A DNA stretch of 51,582 bases from Hyphomicrobiales bacterium (GTDB lineage: Bacteria; Pseudomonadota; Alphaproteobacteria; Rhizobiales; Kaistiaceae): the NCBI GenBank assembly GCA_024222895.1, contig JAAEOR010000006.1:1-51582 (forward strand). Direction: 5' to 3'. Positions 41,059 to 51,352 of the stretch are shown piece by piece (position 1 is the first letter of the stretch; every line of letters starts with the position of its first letter). Below the pieces are notes generated by a model. It did no database searches. It was not told the DNA's origin and was given only the letters and a program-made list of their open reading frames with translations. The position numbers were made by a program, and so were the translations under genes.

Positions 41059-41394
41059 ATGACGGATTTTATTGTCGAGGTTTCGCTGCCCGAACCGCTC
41101 GCGTCCGCGCGCATCAAGGATGCCATCCGGACGCTTGGCTCGCATTTCGCCACACGCGCGAATTGGCGGCTGAGGGAAGGAGAATACACCGGTGCCGTGA
41201 TGATCGACGCTGACGATGAACGGACCGCGCTGGCCGTCGTCCCGCCCGGCCTGCGGACGGCAGCGCGCGCCGTGCCGGCTACCCGCAAAGATGACATCAA
41301 GGCATCGTTGCGACCGACTGGCAGCCGTCGGTGGGCGCCGTCGCACATTGGAGCGCCATTGACTGATGACGAGGCGCTCGCGGTCCACAACTGA
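41059..41394 (+). CDS. Hypothetical protein (111 aa)
   Basis: MTDFIVEVSLPEPLASARIKDAIRTLGSHFATRANWRLREGEYTGAVMIDADDERTALAVVPPGLRTAARAVPATRKDDIKASLRP; RBS-like aaaggaga upstream. Confidence 0.65.
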   Translation: MTDFIVEVSLPEPLASARIKDAIRTLGSHFATRANWRLREGEYTGAVMIDADDERTALAVVPPGLRTAARAVPATRKDDIKASLRPTGSRRWAPSHIGAPLTDDEALAVHN

Positions 41395-41447
41395 CACGGA
41401 CGGTTGTCGATGAGTGACGCGCCTCATACCCTTGGTATCAGCTGCCC

Positions 41448-42635
41448 TTACCCCGTCAAACCCTCGATCGCCTCGAGGCTGAGGCCGTGGCCGAAGCCCG
41501 GCGCGTCGCTGACCTCCAGGAGCCCGTCCCGCGGTACCCGCATTCCCGGAAATCCGGTGGTCTGGTCGAGCGGAACGCCGGGGCCGCCGCCGACGAAGAA
41601 CTCGCCCCAGGATGAGGCGGTGCTGCCATAGCCGAAGTGCTGGCCGTAGGGGGTGTTCATCCCGGCGTGCAGGATGACCTCGAGACCGGCGGCCTCGGCG
41701 ATGGCGGCAATCCGCTGACAGGCGGTGAAGCCGCCGACCCAGTGGATATCCGGCTGGAAGATGTCGACCCATTGCTGCCGGGTCGCCTCGAGGAACGCGT
41801 AGGGCGTGTACCAGTGTTCGCCACTGGCGAGAGGTTGCCAGGGAAGCCGCTGGCGCAGCGCCGCGTGGGCCGACGGATTCTCTGGTGTGAGGCAGTCCTC
41901 GATCCATCTCAGCCCATGCGGCCTCAATCGTTCCGCCAAGCGTACGGCGAAATCGACATCGAACGCCATCCAGCAATCCAGCATCAACTCGACCCGAGGT
42001 CCGATCAGTTCCCGTGCCTTGGCGACGAATTCCTCGTTCGCGTCGATCGCCGCCAGGCCATCGGCAGGGCCGTAGGGGCAGGCAAGTTTGGTCGCGGTGA
42101 AGCCGAGTTCCATGTGCCAGTCAATGTCGTTGCCGGTGGCGTAGCAGGTCTGGCGCTCGCGAGCCGGCCCGCCGGCCAGTTCGAACACGGGCAGCCCAAG
42201 TACTCTGCCCTTCAGGTCCCAGAGCGCCAGGTCGATGGCGCTGATTGCGTAGGACGCGAGCCCCGAAGGCGAATAGGGCGACGCGAGGCGCAGCATCATG
42301 TCATAGAGCTTGTCGGTCGCCATCGGGTTCTCATCGGCGAGAAGTGGCCCGAGATGATCGTTGATCAGGCTGACCACCGGATCGCCGAAGCTTGTCGTGC
42401 CGAACCCCCAGGTCCCGTCGTCAGCGATCACCAGGCACCCGACCGCTGGCCAGTTGGCGCGCCAGCTGGCGCGGCGCGCCTTGTAGCGCGGGAAGCGCGA
42501 CATGGGATTGGCGACCTCGGCATCGTCAATCCACGGCGGGCGACGCTGCTGCGCCTGCGCGCTCTGGGAAACGGCAACCGGCTGCCCAACGCCCGGTTTG
42601 GTGATGTTGAAGGCGCGGATTTCCCTGATCTTCAT
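41448..42635 (-). CDS. Enolase-superfamily (mandelate racemase-like) protein
   Basis: GWAVGCLVIADDGTWGFG-type N-terminal domain, ISAIDLALWDLKGRVLGLPVFELAGG, WIEDCLTPENPSAHAALRQRLPWQPLASGEHWYTPYAFLE, HAGMNTPYGQHF. Confidence 0.93.
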   Translation of the reverse strand: MKIREIRAFNITKPGVGQPVAVSQSAQAQQRRPPWIDDAEVANPMSRFPRYKARRASWRANWPAVGCLVIADDGTWGFGTTSFGDPVVSLINDHLGPLLADENPMATDKLYDMMLRLASPYSPSGLASYAISAIDLALWDLKGRVLGLPVFELAGGPARERQTCYATGNDIDWHMELGFTATKLACPYGPADGLAAIDANEEFVAKARELIGPRVELMLDCWMAFDVDFAVRLAERLRPHGLRWIEDCLTPENPSAHAALRQRLPWQPLASGEHWYTPYAFLEATRQQWVDIFQPDIHWVGGFTACQRIAAIAEAAGLEVILHAGMNTPYGQHFGYGSTASSWGEFFVGGGPGVPLDQTTGFPGMRVPRDGLLEVSDAPGFGHGLSLEAIEGLTG

Positions 42636-42641
42636 GATGGT

Positions 42642-42887
42642 CTATCCCTCCACGCCGAAGACCTCGGTGCGCTTGATACCGAGCCGGGCAAGGGCCTCGG
42701 CAATCCGCACCTTGTCGGCGGTGGTGAATGCCAGGTCGGCCGACTCCTCACCGTCGTGAATCGTCAGGTCGTGCAGTCCGACCGGATGCGGTGGCACCGC
42801 GATAGTCGGATCGTGATTGTGCCGGCTGGTCGCCCATCTGGGATTGGCCCAGGCTTGGGCGTCCGTGCTGTGAACTGGTTCGGTCAT
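42642..42887 (-). pseudogene. N-terminal fragment of an HMGL-like (isopropylmalate/homocitrate synthase type) enzyme
   Basis: VGLHDLTIHDGEESADLAFTTADKVRIAEALARLGIKRTEVFGVEG* resembles the HMGL-like N-terminus but stops after about 81 aa, just upstream of the enolase-superfamily start. Confidence 0.75.
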
Positions 42888-43120
42888 TGCGGTACCGGAT
42901 TGATGGATGGATGCGGAACACTGGCAGGCGCTGCAATTTCGGGACGACGGGCGTCATGCGACTCATTCCAAAGGGTAGCAGCAGCGAGACTGGCGGGGTC
43001 GATGATTGCGGGGCCTCTCCCAGTACGATATGGTGTATATACGAAATTCGATTCTATATATGAAGTTAGGTGCACGGCGAGTTCGATCGGTCAGAAGGGT
43101 GCACCAATGGCCGGAACCCG

Positions 43121-43894
43121 ATGGCAACACAAACGGAAAAATACACGGCTCCGGCGCTCGACAAGGGTTTCGATATTCTTGAAGCGCTTGCCGAGGCTGA
43201 TGCCGGCCTGACGCAAGCCGAGATCGCCCGCCAACTCGACCGTTCGGTCAGCGAGATCTTTCGTATGCTGGTCGTGCTGCGCCGCCGCGGTCTTGTGGCG
43301 CTTGATAAACGCTCCGATCTCTACACTTTGACGACGCGGTTGTTCGAACTCGCAAATCGCACACCCGTTGTGCGGCAACTGTCGGTCGCCGCCGGTCCGA
43401 TCCTGTGGGATCTTGCCCGCAAGGTCAGGCAGTCGGTTCATCTTGCGGTTCTTTCGGGCGACAGCATCGTCGTCGTCGCCCAGGTGGACAACCCCGGCAA
43501 CAACGTGCTTTCGGTTCGGCTGGGCGCGCGGATCGAGATCTGGCGGACATCGTCCGGTCGGGTCATTCTGGCCTTTCAGCCGAAAACGGTGCTCGATCAG
43601 CATCTGCGCGATTATCCCCATCCGGATGGCCGTACGCCCTCGGACATTCGACGCGATCTCGACGAGATCCGTGCCGCCAGGATCGAGACAATGCCGAGCT
43701 TCATCATCAAGGGTGTGACGAACCTGAGTGCACCGGTGATCGACCATACCGGGCATGCTACCGCGGCGCTGACGATCCCGATGATCGGACGCTATTTCGG
43801 CGGGATTTCAGTTGCGGCCTGCCGGGATGAATTGCTGGCCTCTGCGGCCGAACTGTCGCGCCGAATCGGAGGCAATTTCGAAGCACCGGCGTAG
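43121..43894 (+). CDS. IclR-family transcriptional regulator
   Basis: ALDKGFDILEALAEADAGLTQAEIARQLDRSVSEIFRMLVVLRRRGLVALDKRSDLYTLTTRLFEL; IclR effector domain. Confidence 0.95.
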   Translation: MATQTEKYTAPALDKGFDILEALAEADAGLTQAEIARQLDRSVSEIFRMLVVLRRRGLVALDKRSDLYTLTTRLFELANRTPVVRQLSVAAGPILWDLARKVRQSVHLAVLSGDSIVVVAQVDNPGNNVLSVRLGARIEIWRTSSGRVILAFQPKTVLDQHLRDYPHPDGRTPSDIRRDLDEIRAARIETMPSFIIKGVTNLSAPVIDHTGHATAALTIPMIGRYFGGISVAACRDELLASAAELSRRIGGNFEAPA

Positions 43895-43908
43895 CGACAC
43901 CCTCGCGG

Positions 43909-44976
43909 TCACGCGTCTCTCCAATCGGGGATTGCGGTGGCGGGGGATGCGTTGGAGAGGAAACAGGCCTCGGCCAGGGCCATTGTTCCGATGGCATCTT
44001 CGACAGTGGTCCACAGCCGCTGGTCTTCGCCCGCGGCGAACCGTTGCAGGTTGCTCATCGTGCCGATGAAGGCATCGGGAAACCAAGCGCCGTCGAGCTC
44101 AATGGATTGCCAATCGGCATCACCCGACTTGATCCAAAGCTCGTCAGGCTCACCTTCGGGATAGTTCAGCAAAAGCCCCAGCTTGGCGACGATCGCGCCA
44201 TTCGTACCCTCCAGCCGGATCTGCGCGACCTGAAACCGGCCTCCGCCCTGATGATTGTGATTGATCGACATGCCGCAGGCGAGTCTCGGCCCGTAGTCGA
44301 GGATCGCCATCGTCCGGGTTTGGGCGACGTCCGGTGCCCGCGGATCGGCCATCGAGCGCGCATGCACGCCGGCGGGCTCGCCGGCGATCGAGCGGATCAA
44401 GTCGAGATAGTGGATGGAGTGCACGGCAATCTCGACCCTGTCCATCGCCCGCACGAACGGGAACAGGTGCCAGGGAGTTCCAATGTTCAGGTGAACGTTG
44501 ATTTCCAGAAGCTCGCCAATAAGGCCGGCTGAGACGGCCCGGCTTGCCGCCAGCATCTGTGGGCTGAAGCGGAGCTGGAAGTTCACGGCGGCGACCAGCT
44601 CCTTGTCGCGGGCGATCGCGAGAATCTCTTTGGCCTGTTCGAGATTTTCGCCCATCGGTTTCTGGATCAGAACCGTGGCACCCTGTGGCAATGATCGGAG
44701 CACGTCGTTGATGGCCACCGGCGGCAGCGCCAGATCGTAAACGACATCGTTCCTCGCGGCGATTGCACTGTCGAGGTCGGAATGGACGTTTTCGATCCCC
44801 CATTTGGCCGCGACCTCAGCGGCCCGTTCGGCATCGATGTCGTAGATCCCCGCGACCGCAAAGCCGGCTTTGCGATAGGCCGGCATGTGGGCGTCATTGA
44901 CGATGCCGCCCGCTCCGATGATGACGATTGGGCGGGCGGCACCCGGTCGGTCCCAATGCTGGTTCAGCTTGATCAT
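43909..44976 (-). CDS. Gfo/Idh/MocA family oxidoreductase (second)
   Basis: RPIVIIGAGGIVNDAHMPAYRKAGFAVAGIYDIDAERAAEVAAKWGIENVHSD...VLIQKPMGENLEQAKEI. Confidence 0.93.
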   Translation of the reverse strand: MIKLNQHWDRPGAARPIVIIGAGGIVNDAHMPAYRKAGFAVAGIYDIDAERAAEVAAKWGIENVHSDLDSAIAARNDVVYDLALPPVAINDVLRSLPQGATVLIQKPMGENLEQAKEILAIARDKELVAAVNFQLRFSPQMLAASRAVSAGLIGELLEINVHLNIGTPWHLFPFVRAMDRVEIAVHSIHYLDLIRSIAGEPAGVHARSMADPRAPDVAQTRTMAILDYGPRLACGMSINHNHQGGGRFQVAQIRLEGTNGAIVAKLGLLLNYPEGEPDELWIKSGDADWQSIELDGAWFPDAFIGTMSNLQRFAAGEDQRLWTTVEDAIGTMALAEACFLSNASPATAIPDWRDA

Positions 44977-45262
44977 GATCGTCTTCCAACCTGCTCTTGG
45001 CCGCCGTTTGCCGATGCCACCCTTGTCGCATGGCCGGGATATGTGACGGAGCCGATTTCACAAACGAGTCGCACACGGTTTGCTCGTGCTCCGGCTGCGC
45101 CGTCCTCGACGTACGCGGAATTGAGCATGTCGATGGCTCCTGCGCGATGCCGCGGGTGAACACTATAATAACCGGGTCACAATTATTGTACATATAAAAT
45201 AGCGTTTGACTTACAAAATCATCGGCGTAGGTTGGAAAAAACGGTTGGGAGGGAGGCTCGCC

Positions 45263-45838
45263 TTGACCATCGAGATTGGCACGCATGTACGCCCGCCGCC
45301 GGATATGCCCGCGGATCACGGATCAATTCCGGTCTGGAACGCCGAAAACTGGTTCTACGAAGACTTCGCCATCGGCGACCGGATCCGGTCACTGCGCCGC
45401 ACGATTTCCGAGGGCGAGGCGATGATGTTCAATACGATGGTGACCGACATCCATCCGTATGTCGCCGACCAGCACTTTGCCGAGAAGGAGGGTGTATTCG
45501 GACGCCGGCTCGTCGCCGGTGCCCAGGTGTTTGCCTATGGCCTCGGGCTTGTCGCCACCAACTGCCTGAACGCCTTCTCCTACGGGTACGACCGTCTGCG
45601 CTTCATCAAGCCGGTCTTCATTGGCGACACCATCTACACCATTCGCGAGCACATGGAGAAGCGACCCAAATACGAAGAAATGGGCCTGATCAAAGCCAGC
45701 TACTCGGTCTTCAAGGGTGAGGGCGAGCAGGTCCTCTATTGCGAGCACCTGCAGACCGTGAAGTATCGCGACCCCGAGACGGCCCGGAAATCACCGCCGG
45801 AATCGCTCGCTGACAAGCGCAAAGAAGATGCCGGCTGA
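45263..45838 (+). CDS. MaoC-family dehydratase
   Basis: [45 protein letters not shown]...[15 protein letters not shown] hot-dog fold motifs; TTG start with gggagggagg RBS. Confidence 0.9.
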   Translation: MTIEIGTHVRPPPDMPADHGSIPVWNAENWFYEDFAIGDRIRSLRRTISEGEAMMFNTMVTDIHPYVADQHFAEKEGVFGRRLVAGAQVFAYGLGLVATNCLNAFSYGYDRLRFIKPVFIGDTIYTIREHMEKRPKYEEMGLIKASYSVFKGEGEQVLYCEHLQTVKYRDPETARKSPPESLADKRKEDAG

Positions 45839-46967
45839 GTCGATCGTCCTGAATGGCATGACGTGGGATCACGCGCGCGGCTTCGATCCCATGGTGGTGA
45901 CTTCGGAGATCTTCGCGGAGGAGAATCCGGACGTTCGGATCAAGTGGCACAAGCGGTCGCTGCAGGCCTTCGCCGATCGGCCTCTCGAGCGGATGGCCGA
46001 GGACTATGATCTCATGGTCATCGATCATCCACATGCGGGCGAAGCAGCGGCGTCGGATCTGCTGGTCGACCTTGCCGGCGTCGGCCGCAACGTGGAAATC
46101 ACCAGGCTCGCCGAAGAAAGCGCCGGCGCCTCCCATGAAACCTACGCGTTTGACGGCGGCCAGTGGGCCCTGGCCATTGACGCGGCGACGCCAGTCGCCG
46201 CCTACCGCCCTGATCTTCTCGCCGATATCCCGACGGATTGGCGTGAGGTTGTCGAGCTGGCGGCGAAGGGGCAGGTGATCTGGCCGGTCAAGCCGATCAA
46301 TGCGCTGATGGGCTACTACAACGCCCTCGCAAGTGTCGAGCAGCCGTTCGGAACAGGCGGGATCGGCGCCGATCCGGCGCTTGGTGCCGAGATGCTCGAA
46401 GAAATGAAACAGGTGTCGCGCCACATTCCCGTCGCGTGCTTCGAGATGGATCCCATCGACGCGTTCGAGTGGCTCGCCAGCCGATCGAGCCATGCCTACG
46501 TCCCCTATCTCTACGGTTATTCCAACTATGCACGGGCAGGCTTTCGGCCGAACCTGGTTCGCGTCGCGGACATACCGGCCCACGGCGACAATGGGCCGAT
46601 TGGATCGCCGATCGGCGGCACTGGCATCGCCGTATCAAACCGGACCCGCCACCGCGATGTTGCGATCGACTACGCGTTCTGGATCGCCTCGGCACCGTGT
46701 CAGAGGGGACCATACTTCGTTTCCGGTGGTCAGCCGGGCAACGTCAAGGCCTGGCGTGACCCGGCCTGCAATGCGGCAGCCAACAATTTCTTTGCGGATA
46801 CGATCGCCACTTTGGAGAGGTCCTATCTGCGGCCGCGACATCGCGGCTACATGGCGTTTCAGGACGAGGGCGGTGACCTTGTCTGGCAATGCCTGCGAGG
46901 CGGCCTGTCGCCTCAGGAGGCCAGTGTGAAAATCAACGCTGCCTACGATCGGAGCTTCTCGCAATGA
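45828..46967 (+). CDS. Solute-binding-protein-fold protein lacking an evident signal peptide
   Basis: SBP-like sequence ([40 protein letters not shown]...[28 protein letters not shown]); N-terminus [18 protein letters not shown] is not hydrophobic; overlaps both neighbours. Confidence 0.8.
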   Translation: MPAESIVLNGMTWDHARGFDPMVVTSEIFAEENPDVRIKWHKRSLQAFADRPLERMAEDYDLMVIDHPHAGEAAASDLLVDLAGVGRNVEITRLAEESAGASHETYAFDGGQWALAIDAATPVAAYRPDLLADIPTDWREVVELAAKGQVIWPVKPINALMGYYNALASVEQPFGTGGIGADPALGAEMLEEMKQVSRHIPVACFEMDPIDAFEWLASRSSHAYVPYLYGYSNYARAGFRPNLVRVADIPAHGDNGPIGSPIGGTGIAVSNRTRHRDVAIDYAFWIASAPCQRGPYFVSGGQPGNVKAWRDPACNAAANNFFADTIATLERSYLRPRHRGYMAFQDEGGDLVWQCLRGGLSPQEASVKINAAYDRSFSQ

Positions 46968-48160
46968 CCGGGGCAGGCGACGACGGCCGGCTTCTGTCCG
47001 GGCTCCTGGTGGTCGACTTCTCACAGTTTCTCGCTGGTCCGCTTGCGGGACTGAAGCTCGCCGATCTCGGTGCGCGGGTGATCAAGATCGAGCGCCCGGG
47101 CGTCGGCGACCTGTGCCGCAATCTCTACCTGTCGGAGATCAACGTCGCCAACACCAACACGCTCTTTCACGCCATCAATCGAAACAAGCAGAGCTACGCT
47201 GCCGACCTGAAATCGGCGTCAGATCTGGCGAGGGTCAAGCGACTCGTGGAACAGGCTGACATCGTGATCCAGAACTTTCGGCCGGGCGTCATCGAGCGCC
47301 TCGGCCTCGACTATGAAACGGTCAAGGCGATCAACCCCGGTGTCATCTACGCCTCGATCAGCGGATTCGGTTCCGAGGGCGAATGGCGCGATCTTCCCGG
47401 TCAGGACCTCCTCGCCCAGGCTCGCTCCGGGATCATGTGGCTCACTGGAAATGCCGACCACTCCCCGGTCCCGATCGGCCTGGCGATCGCCGATCAGCTC
47501 GCCGGCAATTTCGTCGTGCAAGGTGTCCTTGCCGCGCTGGTTCGACGGGCGACCAGCGGCGCCGGCGCCCATATCGAGACCAGCCTTCTCGAGGCGGTTC
47601 TGGATTTCCAGTTCGAGGTTCTGACCACTCACCTCAACGACCCGGAGCGCAAGCTGCCCCGACGCAGTGCGGTCAACAATGCCCATGCCTATCTCGCCGC
47701 GCCTTATGGCGTTTACCAGACCAGCGACGGTTATGTGGCCATTGCCATGACGCCGGTTGATCGGCTTGGGCAGATCCTCGGCTGCGAGGCGATCGCTGCG
47801 ATGACCGACCCGCAGTCCTGGTTTGATCGCCGCGACGAGATCAAGGCACTCCTTCGCGACCATCTGGTTCTCCAAACCACCGCCCACTGGATGGAGCGCC
47901 TCAAGGCAGAAGACGTGTGGGCATCCGAAGTCCTGGATTGGCCATCCCTGTTCCGGACTGGCGGCTTCGAGGCGCTGGACTTTTTCCAGCAGCTCGATCT
48001 TGGCGACGGCCAGACCATCGAGACGACGCGCAGCCCGCTACGTGTGGATGGCCACACGCTTAAAAGCCCGCGTCCAGCGCCTGCCATCGGCCAGCACAAT
48101 GCGACCATCGACCAGGAATTCGGACTGGCGGGTGATGACAAGAGGGAAACAACCAAGTGA
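46964..48160 (+). CDS. CaiB/BaiF family CoA-transferase
   Basis: LLVVDFSQFLAGPLAGLKLADLGARVIKIERPGVGDLCR...NRNKQSYAADLKSASDLARVKRLVEQADIVIQNFRPGVIERLGLDYETV. Confidence 0.95.
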   Translation: MTGAGDDGRLLSGLLVVDFSQFLAGPLAGLKLADLGARVIKIERPGVGDLCRNLYLSEINVANTNTLFHAINRNKQSYAADLKSASDLARVKRLVEQADIVIQNFRPGVIERLGLDYETVKAINPGVIYASISGFGSEGEWRDLPGQDLLAQARSGIMWLTGNADHSPVPIGLAIADQLAGNFVVQGVLAALVRRATSGAGAHIETSLLEAVLDFQFEVLTTHLNDPERKLPRRSAVNNAHAYLAAPYGVYQTSDGYVAIAMTPVDRLGQILGCEAIAAMTDPQSWFDRRDEIKALLRDHLVLQTTAHWMERLKAEDVWASEVLDWPSLFRTGGFEALDFFQQLDLGDGQTIETTRSPLRVDGHTLKSPRPAPAIGQHNATIDQEFGLAGDDKRETTK

Positions 48161-48171
48161 GGAAAGCTAGA

Positions 48172-49491
48172 ATGACAAAGACCGCACTACCAACCGCAAT
48201 CGCTTTTGCGCTTGCGTCATCCGCGCTGGTCGCGACCGGCGCGACCGCCGGCGAGTTCGACGGCTACACGCTGCGTGTGAAGCTCATCGGCGGCGCCCAA
48301 TACGAACCTCTCTACACGCTGATCCCGCAATGGGAAGAAGAGACCGGCGCCACGGTCGATATCCTGTCGCGCAAGAACCACTTCGAGCTGGATCGCGAGA
48401 TCAAGCAGGATATCGCTTCGGGAACGATCAACTGGTGCGTCGGGTCCAATCACACCAGCTTTGCGCCGCAATATGGCGACATCTATGTCGATCTGCGCGA
48501 TCATCTTTCCGACGAGTTGCTCGGCGAATTCGTCCAGCTGACACTGGAGCATTCGACCGTCGGAGACCGCCTCGTCCAACTGCCGCGGCACTCCGACGTG
48601 TCCAACCTCTACTACCAGCAGTCGCTCTATGACGATGCCGACAAGCAGGCAGCGTTCAAGGCGGAATACGGTTATGATCTCACACCGCCCGAGACCTGGG
48701 ACCAGGTCAAGGATCAGGCGATCTTCTTCGCCGATCCGCCGAACTTCTTCGGGACCCAGTTCGTCGGCAAGGACGAGGCGATCACCGGTCGTTTCTACGA
48801 GATGCTTGTCGCCGAGGGCGGCGCCCTGTTCGACGAGGACTGGAACCCGACGTTCAACTCGGAGGCCGGGGTTCGCGCATTGAACTGGTTCGTCGATCTC
48901 TATGAAGCCGAAGCGGTTCCTGCCGGTGTCCCGAACTATCTGTGGGACGATACAGGCCTCGGTTTTGCCTCCGGTACCGTCGCCATGAACCTCGACTGGG
49001 CCGGCTGGGCATCGTTCTTCAACGATCCGGAGAACTCCAAGGTCGCCGGCGATATCGGGTTGATCCGGGCCCCGAAGGGATCCAGCGGCAAGCGCACCGG
49101 CTGGTCCGGAAGCCATACCTTCTCGGTCACCGAAGCCTGCGACAACAAGGAAGCCGCGGCCTCCTTCATCGCCTTCCTGACGGGTTACGACAGTCAGATG
49201 GTGGAGGCCCGAACCGGTCTGCTGCCGACCCGGTCAAAGGTATGGGGCGACGCCAAGGCCGAGTTCGAGGCCAATGGCAACGACTTCCTCGTCAAGGTCT
49301 TCGACACCTACGCAGCCACCATGGCCGAGGATGCGTTCACGCCGCCGCTGATTCCGGAGTGGATCGAGGTGTCCAATGTCCTGTGGCCGAACCTGCAGGC
49401 CGCAGTGGTCGGTGAGAAGACGGCTCAGGAAGCCCTTGACGATGCTGCCGAAGAGGCGCGCGAGGTGATGGAAGACGCAGGCTACCTGTAA
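48172..49491 (+). CDS. Sugar-type ABC transporter substrate-binding protein
   Basis: Signal peptide MTKTALPTAIAFALASSALVATGATAG; SBP_bac_1-like body. Confidence 0.93.
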   Translation: MTKTALPTAIAFALASSALVATGATAGEFDGYTLRVKLIGGAQYEPLYTLIPQWEEETGATVDILSRKNHFELDREIKQDIASGTINWCVGSNHTSFAPQYGDIYVDLRDHLSDELLGEFVQLTLEHSTVGDRLVQLPRHSDVSNLYYQQSLYDDADKQAAFKAEYGYDLTPPETWDQVKDQAIFFADPPNFFGTQFVGKDEAITGRFYEMLVAEGGALFDEDWNPTFNSEAGVRALNWFVDLYEAEAVPAGVPNYLWDDTGLGFASGTVAMNLDWAGWASFFNDPENSKVAGDIGLIRAPKGSSGKRTGWSGSHTFSVTEACDNKEAAASFIAFLTGYDSQMVEARTGLLPTRSKVWGDAKAEFEANGNDFLVKVFDTYAATMAEDAFTPPLIPEWIEVSNVLWPNLQAAVVGEKTAQEALDDAAEEAREVMEDAGYL

Positions 49492-49573
49492 GCCTCCTCC
49501 CAAGGGCCGGGCGGGGTTTTGCGGGTTTCCGCGGCCTCGCCCGGCGCTCTCCAGGTCTCACGGGCGGCCCACA

Positions 49574-50503
49574 ATGCGCGCCAGACTCGAAACGCGACTC
49601 CAACGTTGGGCACGGCGTCCGCAGTCGATTCCCCTGATGCTGCTTCTGCCGGCGTTCCTGGTGATCGTCTTCGTCGTCCTGTTTCCGCTGCTCTTCTCTC
49701 TCTATACGAGCTTCACTCCGTTCCGCCTGACCAAACCGGCTTCCTTGTGGATCTTCACAGGCATCCGCAACTATCAGCGGATTTTCGCGGACTGGGATTT
49801 TTGGGTCGCGTTCGGTCGCACGATCTTCTTCCTGGCGGTCGTCATCAATCTCGAGTTCCTTTTCGGCTTGCTGATTGCGCTGCTGGTCAACCGGATTACC
49901 TACGGCCAACGCATTCTGCGAACCGTGATGATGTTTCCGATGATGTTCTCGCCGATCCTCGTCGGCTTTCAGTTCAAGTTCATCTTCAACGACAATATCG
50001 GCATCCTCAACAACGCTCTCCAGTCGCTCGGAATCACGCAGCACGCCATTCCCTGGCTGGTCGACCGGTGGTTGGCGATGGGCGCCATCGCCTTCGCCGA
50101 GATCTGGATGAGCACCAGCATCTTTGCGATTTTGCTGCTTGCCGGTCTGTTTGCCATGCCCAAGGAGCCGATCGAGGCGGCTCGGGTGGACGGCTGCAAC
50201 AACTGGCAGGTGTTCCGCCACATCACGCTGCCCTTCATCATGCCATTCGCCTTCATCGCCATGACGATCCGCTCGCTCGACGTCGCGCGCGCCTATGACA
50301 TCGTCGACGTGATGACCGGCGGCGGCCCGGCCGGTCGAACCGAGCTGTTGTGGACCATGATCGCGCGGACCGGTTACGACAACGCCCGCATGGGCGAGGC
50401 CAACGCCATGGCTTATGTCTCGATCATCCTGTCGATCGCTTTCACCGCCTACTTCTTCAAAAAGCTTGTCGCTGCCCGCCGCCACATGGGGGGTGCCCTC
50501 TGA
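49574..50503 (+). CDS. Sugar ABC transporter permease (MalF/UgpA-like)
   Basis: LLLPAFLVIVFVVLFPLLFSLYTSFTPFRLTKP...MPKEPIEAARVDGCNNWQVFRHITLPFIMP. Confidence 0.95.
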   Translation: MRARLETRLQRWARRPQSIPLMLLLPAFLVIVFVVLFPLLFSLYTSFTPFRLTKPASLWIFTGIRNYQRIFADWDFWVAFGRTIFFLAVVINLEFLFGLLIALLVNRITYGQRILRTVMMFPMMFSPILVGFQFKFIFNDNIGILNNALQSLGITQHAIPWLVDRWLAMGAIAFAEIWMSTSIFAILLLAGLFAMPKEPIEAARVDGCNNWQVFRHITLPFIMPFAFIAMTIRSLDVARAYDIVDVMTGGGPAGRTELLWTMIARTGYDNARMGEANAMAYVSIILSIAFTAYFFKKLVAARRHMGGAL

Positions 50504-51348
50504 TGCCCAAGAAACGCGTTCATTGGGTGAGCTGGCTGCTGACGTTCCTGCTGATGGTGATCATCGGCCTGCCTGGTCTTTGGGTCATCCTGTCTGCGTT
50601 CCGGCCGAACCGGGAGATCCTTGCCAAGCCGGCGGTCTGGATTCCTGAGCGCATATCGCTCGACAACTTCGCATCAATTTTCGGTTTCGGTGACGCCCAA
50701 GTGGCGATCCCGGTGACCAGTTATTTCGTCAATTCACTGGTCATCGCAATCACCAGCACCGTGGTTGCGGTGGCGATCGGCATGTCCGGTGGCTACGCCT
50801 TCGCCCGGTTTCGCTTTCGTTTCAAGAACACCGCGTTTCTCGGTCTGATGCTATCGCGCACCGTGCCGGGGATCGCGCTCAGCCTGCCGCTCTTCATGAT
50901 GTGGTCCTGGTTCGGTCTGATCGACACCAAGTTCGGGCTGATTCTGGTCTACGTGGCACTCAACATCCCCTTCACCATCTGGCTGATCGACGGCTTCTTC
51001 CGCCAGATCCCCAAGGAGCTTTCCGAAGCAGGCCGCGTCGATGGCTGCACCCGCTGGCAGGCATTCTGGAAGATCGAGTTCCCGCTCGCGCGTTCGGGCA
51101 TCGCCTCGGCCGGAATATTCGCGTTCCTGACGAGCTGGAACGAGTACGCCCTGGCCAGCAACCTGACGCGCTCGACCGACAGCAAGACGCTGCCGGTCGG
51201 TCTCATGGACTTCACCGCGCAGTTCACCATCGACTGGGCCGGCATGTGCGCCATGGCGGTCATCATCATCGTGCCGGCGCTGATCCTCACCTACATCGTC
51301 CAGAAACATCTGATCGCCGGCCTGACTTTCGGCGGCGTCAAGGGATAG
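50503..51348 (+). CDS. Sugar ABC transporter permease (MalG/UgpE-like)
   Basis: [68 protein letters not shown]...[12 protein letters not shown]; overlapping start with upstream stop. Confidence 0.95.
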   Translation: MPKKRVHWVSWLLTFLLMVIIGLPGLWVILSAFRPNREILAKPAVWIPERISLDNFASIFGFGDAQVAIPVTSYFVNSLVIAITSTVVAVAIGMSGGYAFARFRFRFKNTAFLGLMLSRTVPGIALSLPLFMMWSWFGLIDTKFGLILVYVALNIPFTIWLIDGFFRQIPKELSEAGRVDGCTRWQAFWKIEFPLARSGIASAGIFAFLTSWNEYALASNLTRSTDSKTLPVGLMDFTAQFTIDWAGMCAMAVIIIVPALILTYIVQKHLIAGLTFGGVKG

Positions 51349-51352
51349 CAAC

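Noticed and set aside
41637-43211. 524-aa plus-strand ORF
   Set aside because: Antisense to the enolase-superfamily gene and HMGL fragment; no recognisable motifs.
49337-50485. 382-aa minus-strand ORF rich in D/E/R/H/Q
   Set aside because: Antisense to a well-supported MalF-like permease; composition reflects complementary codons of hydrophobic residues.
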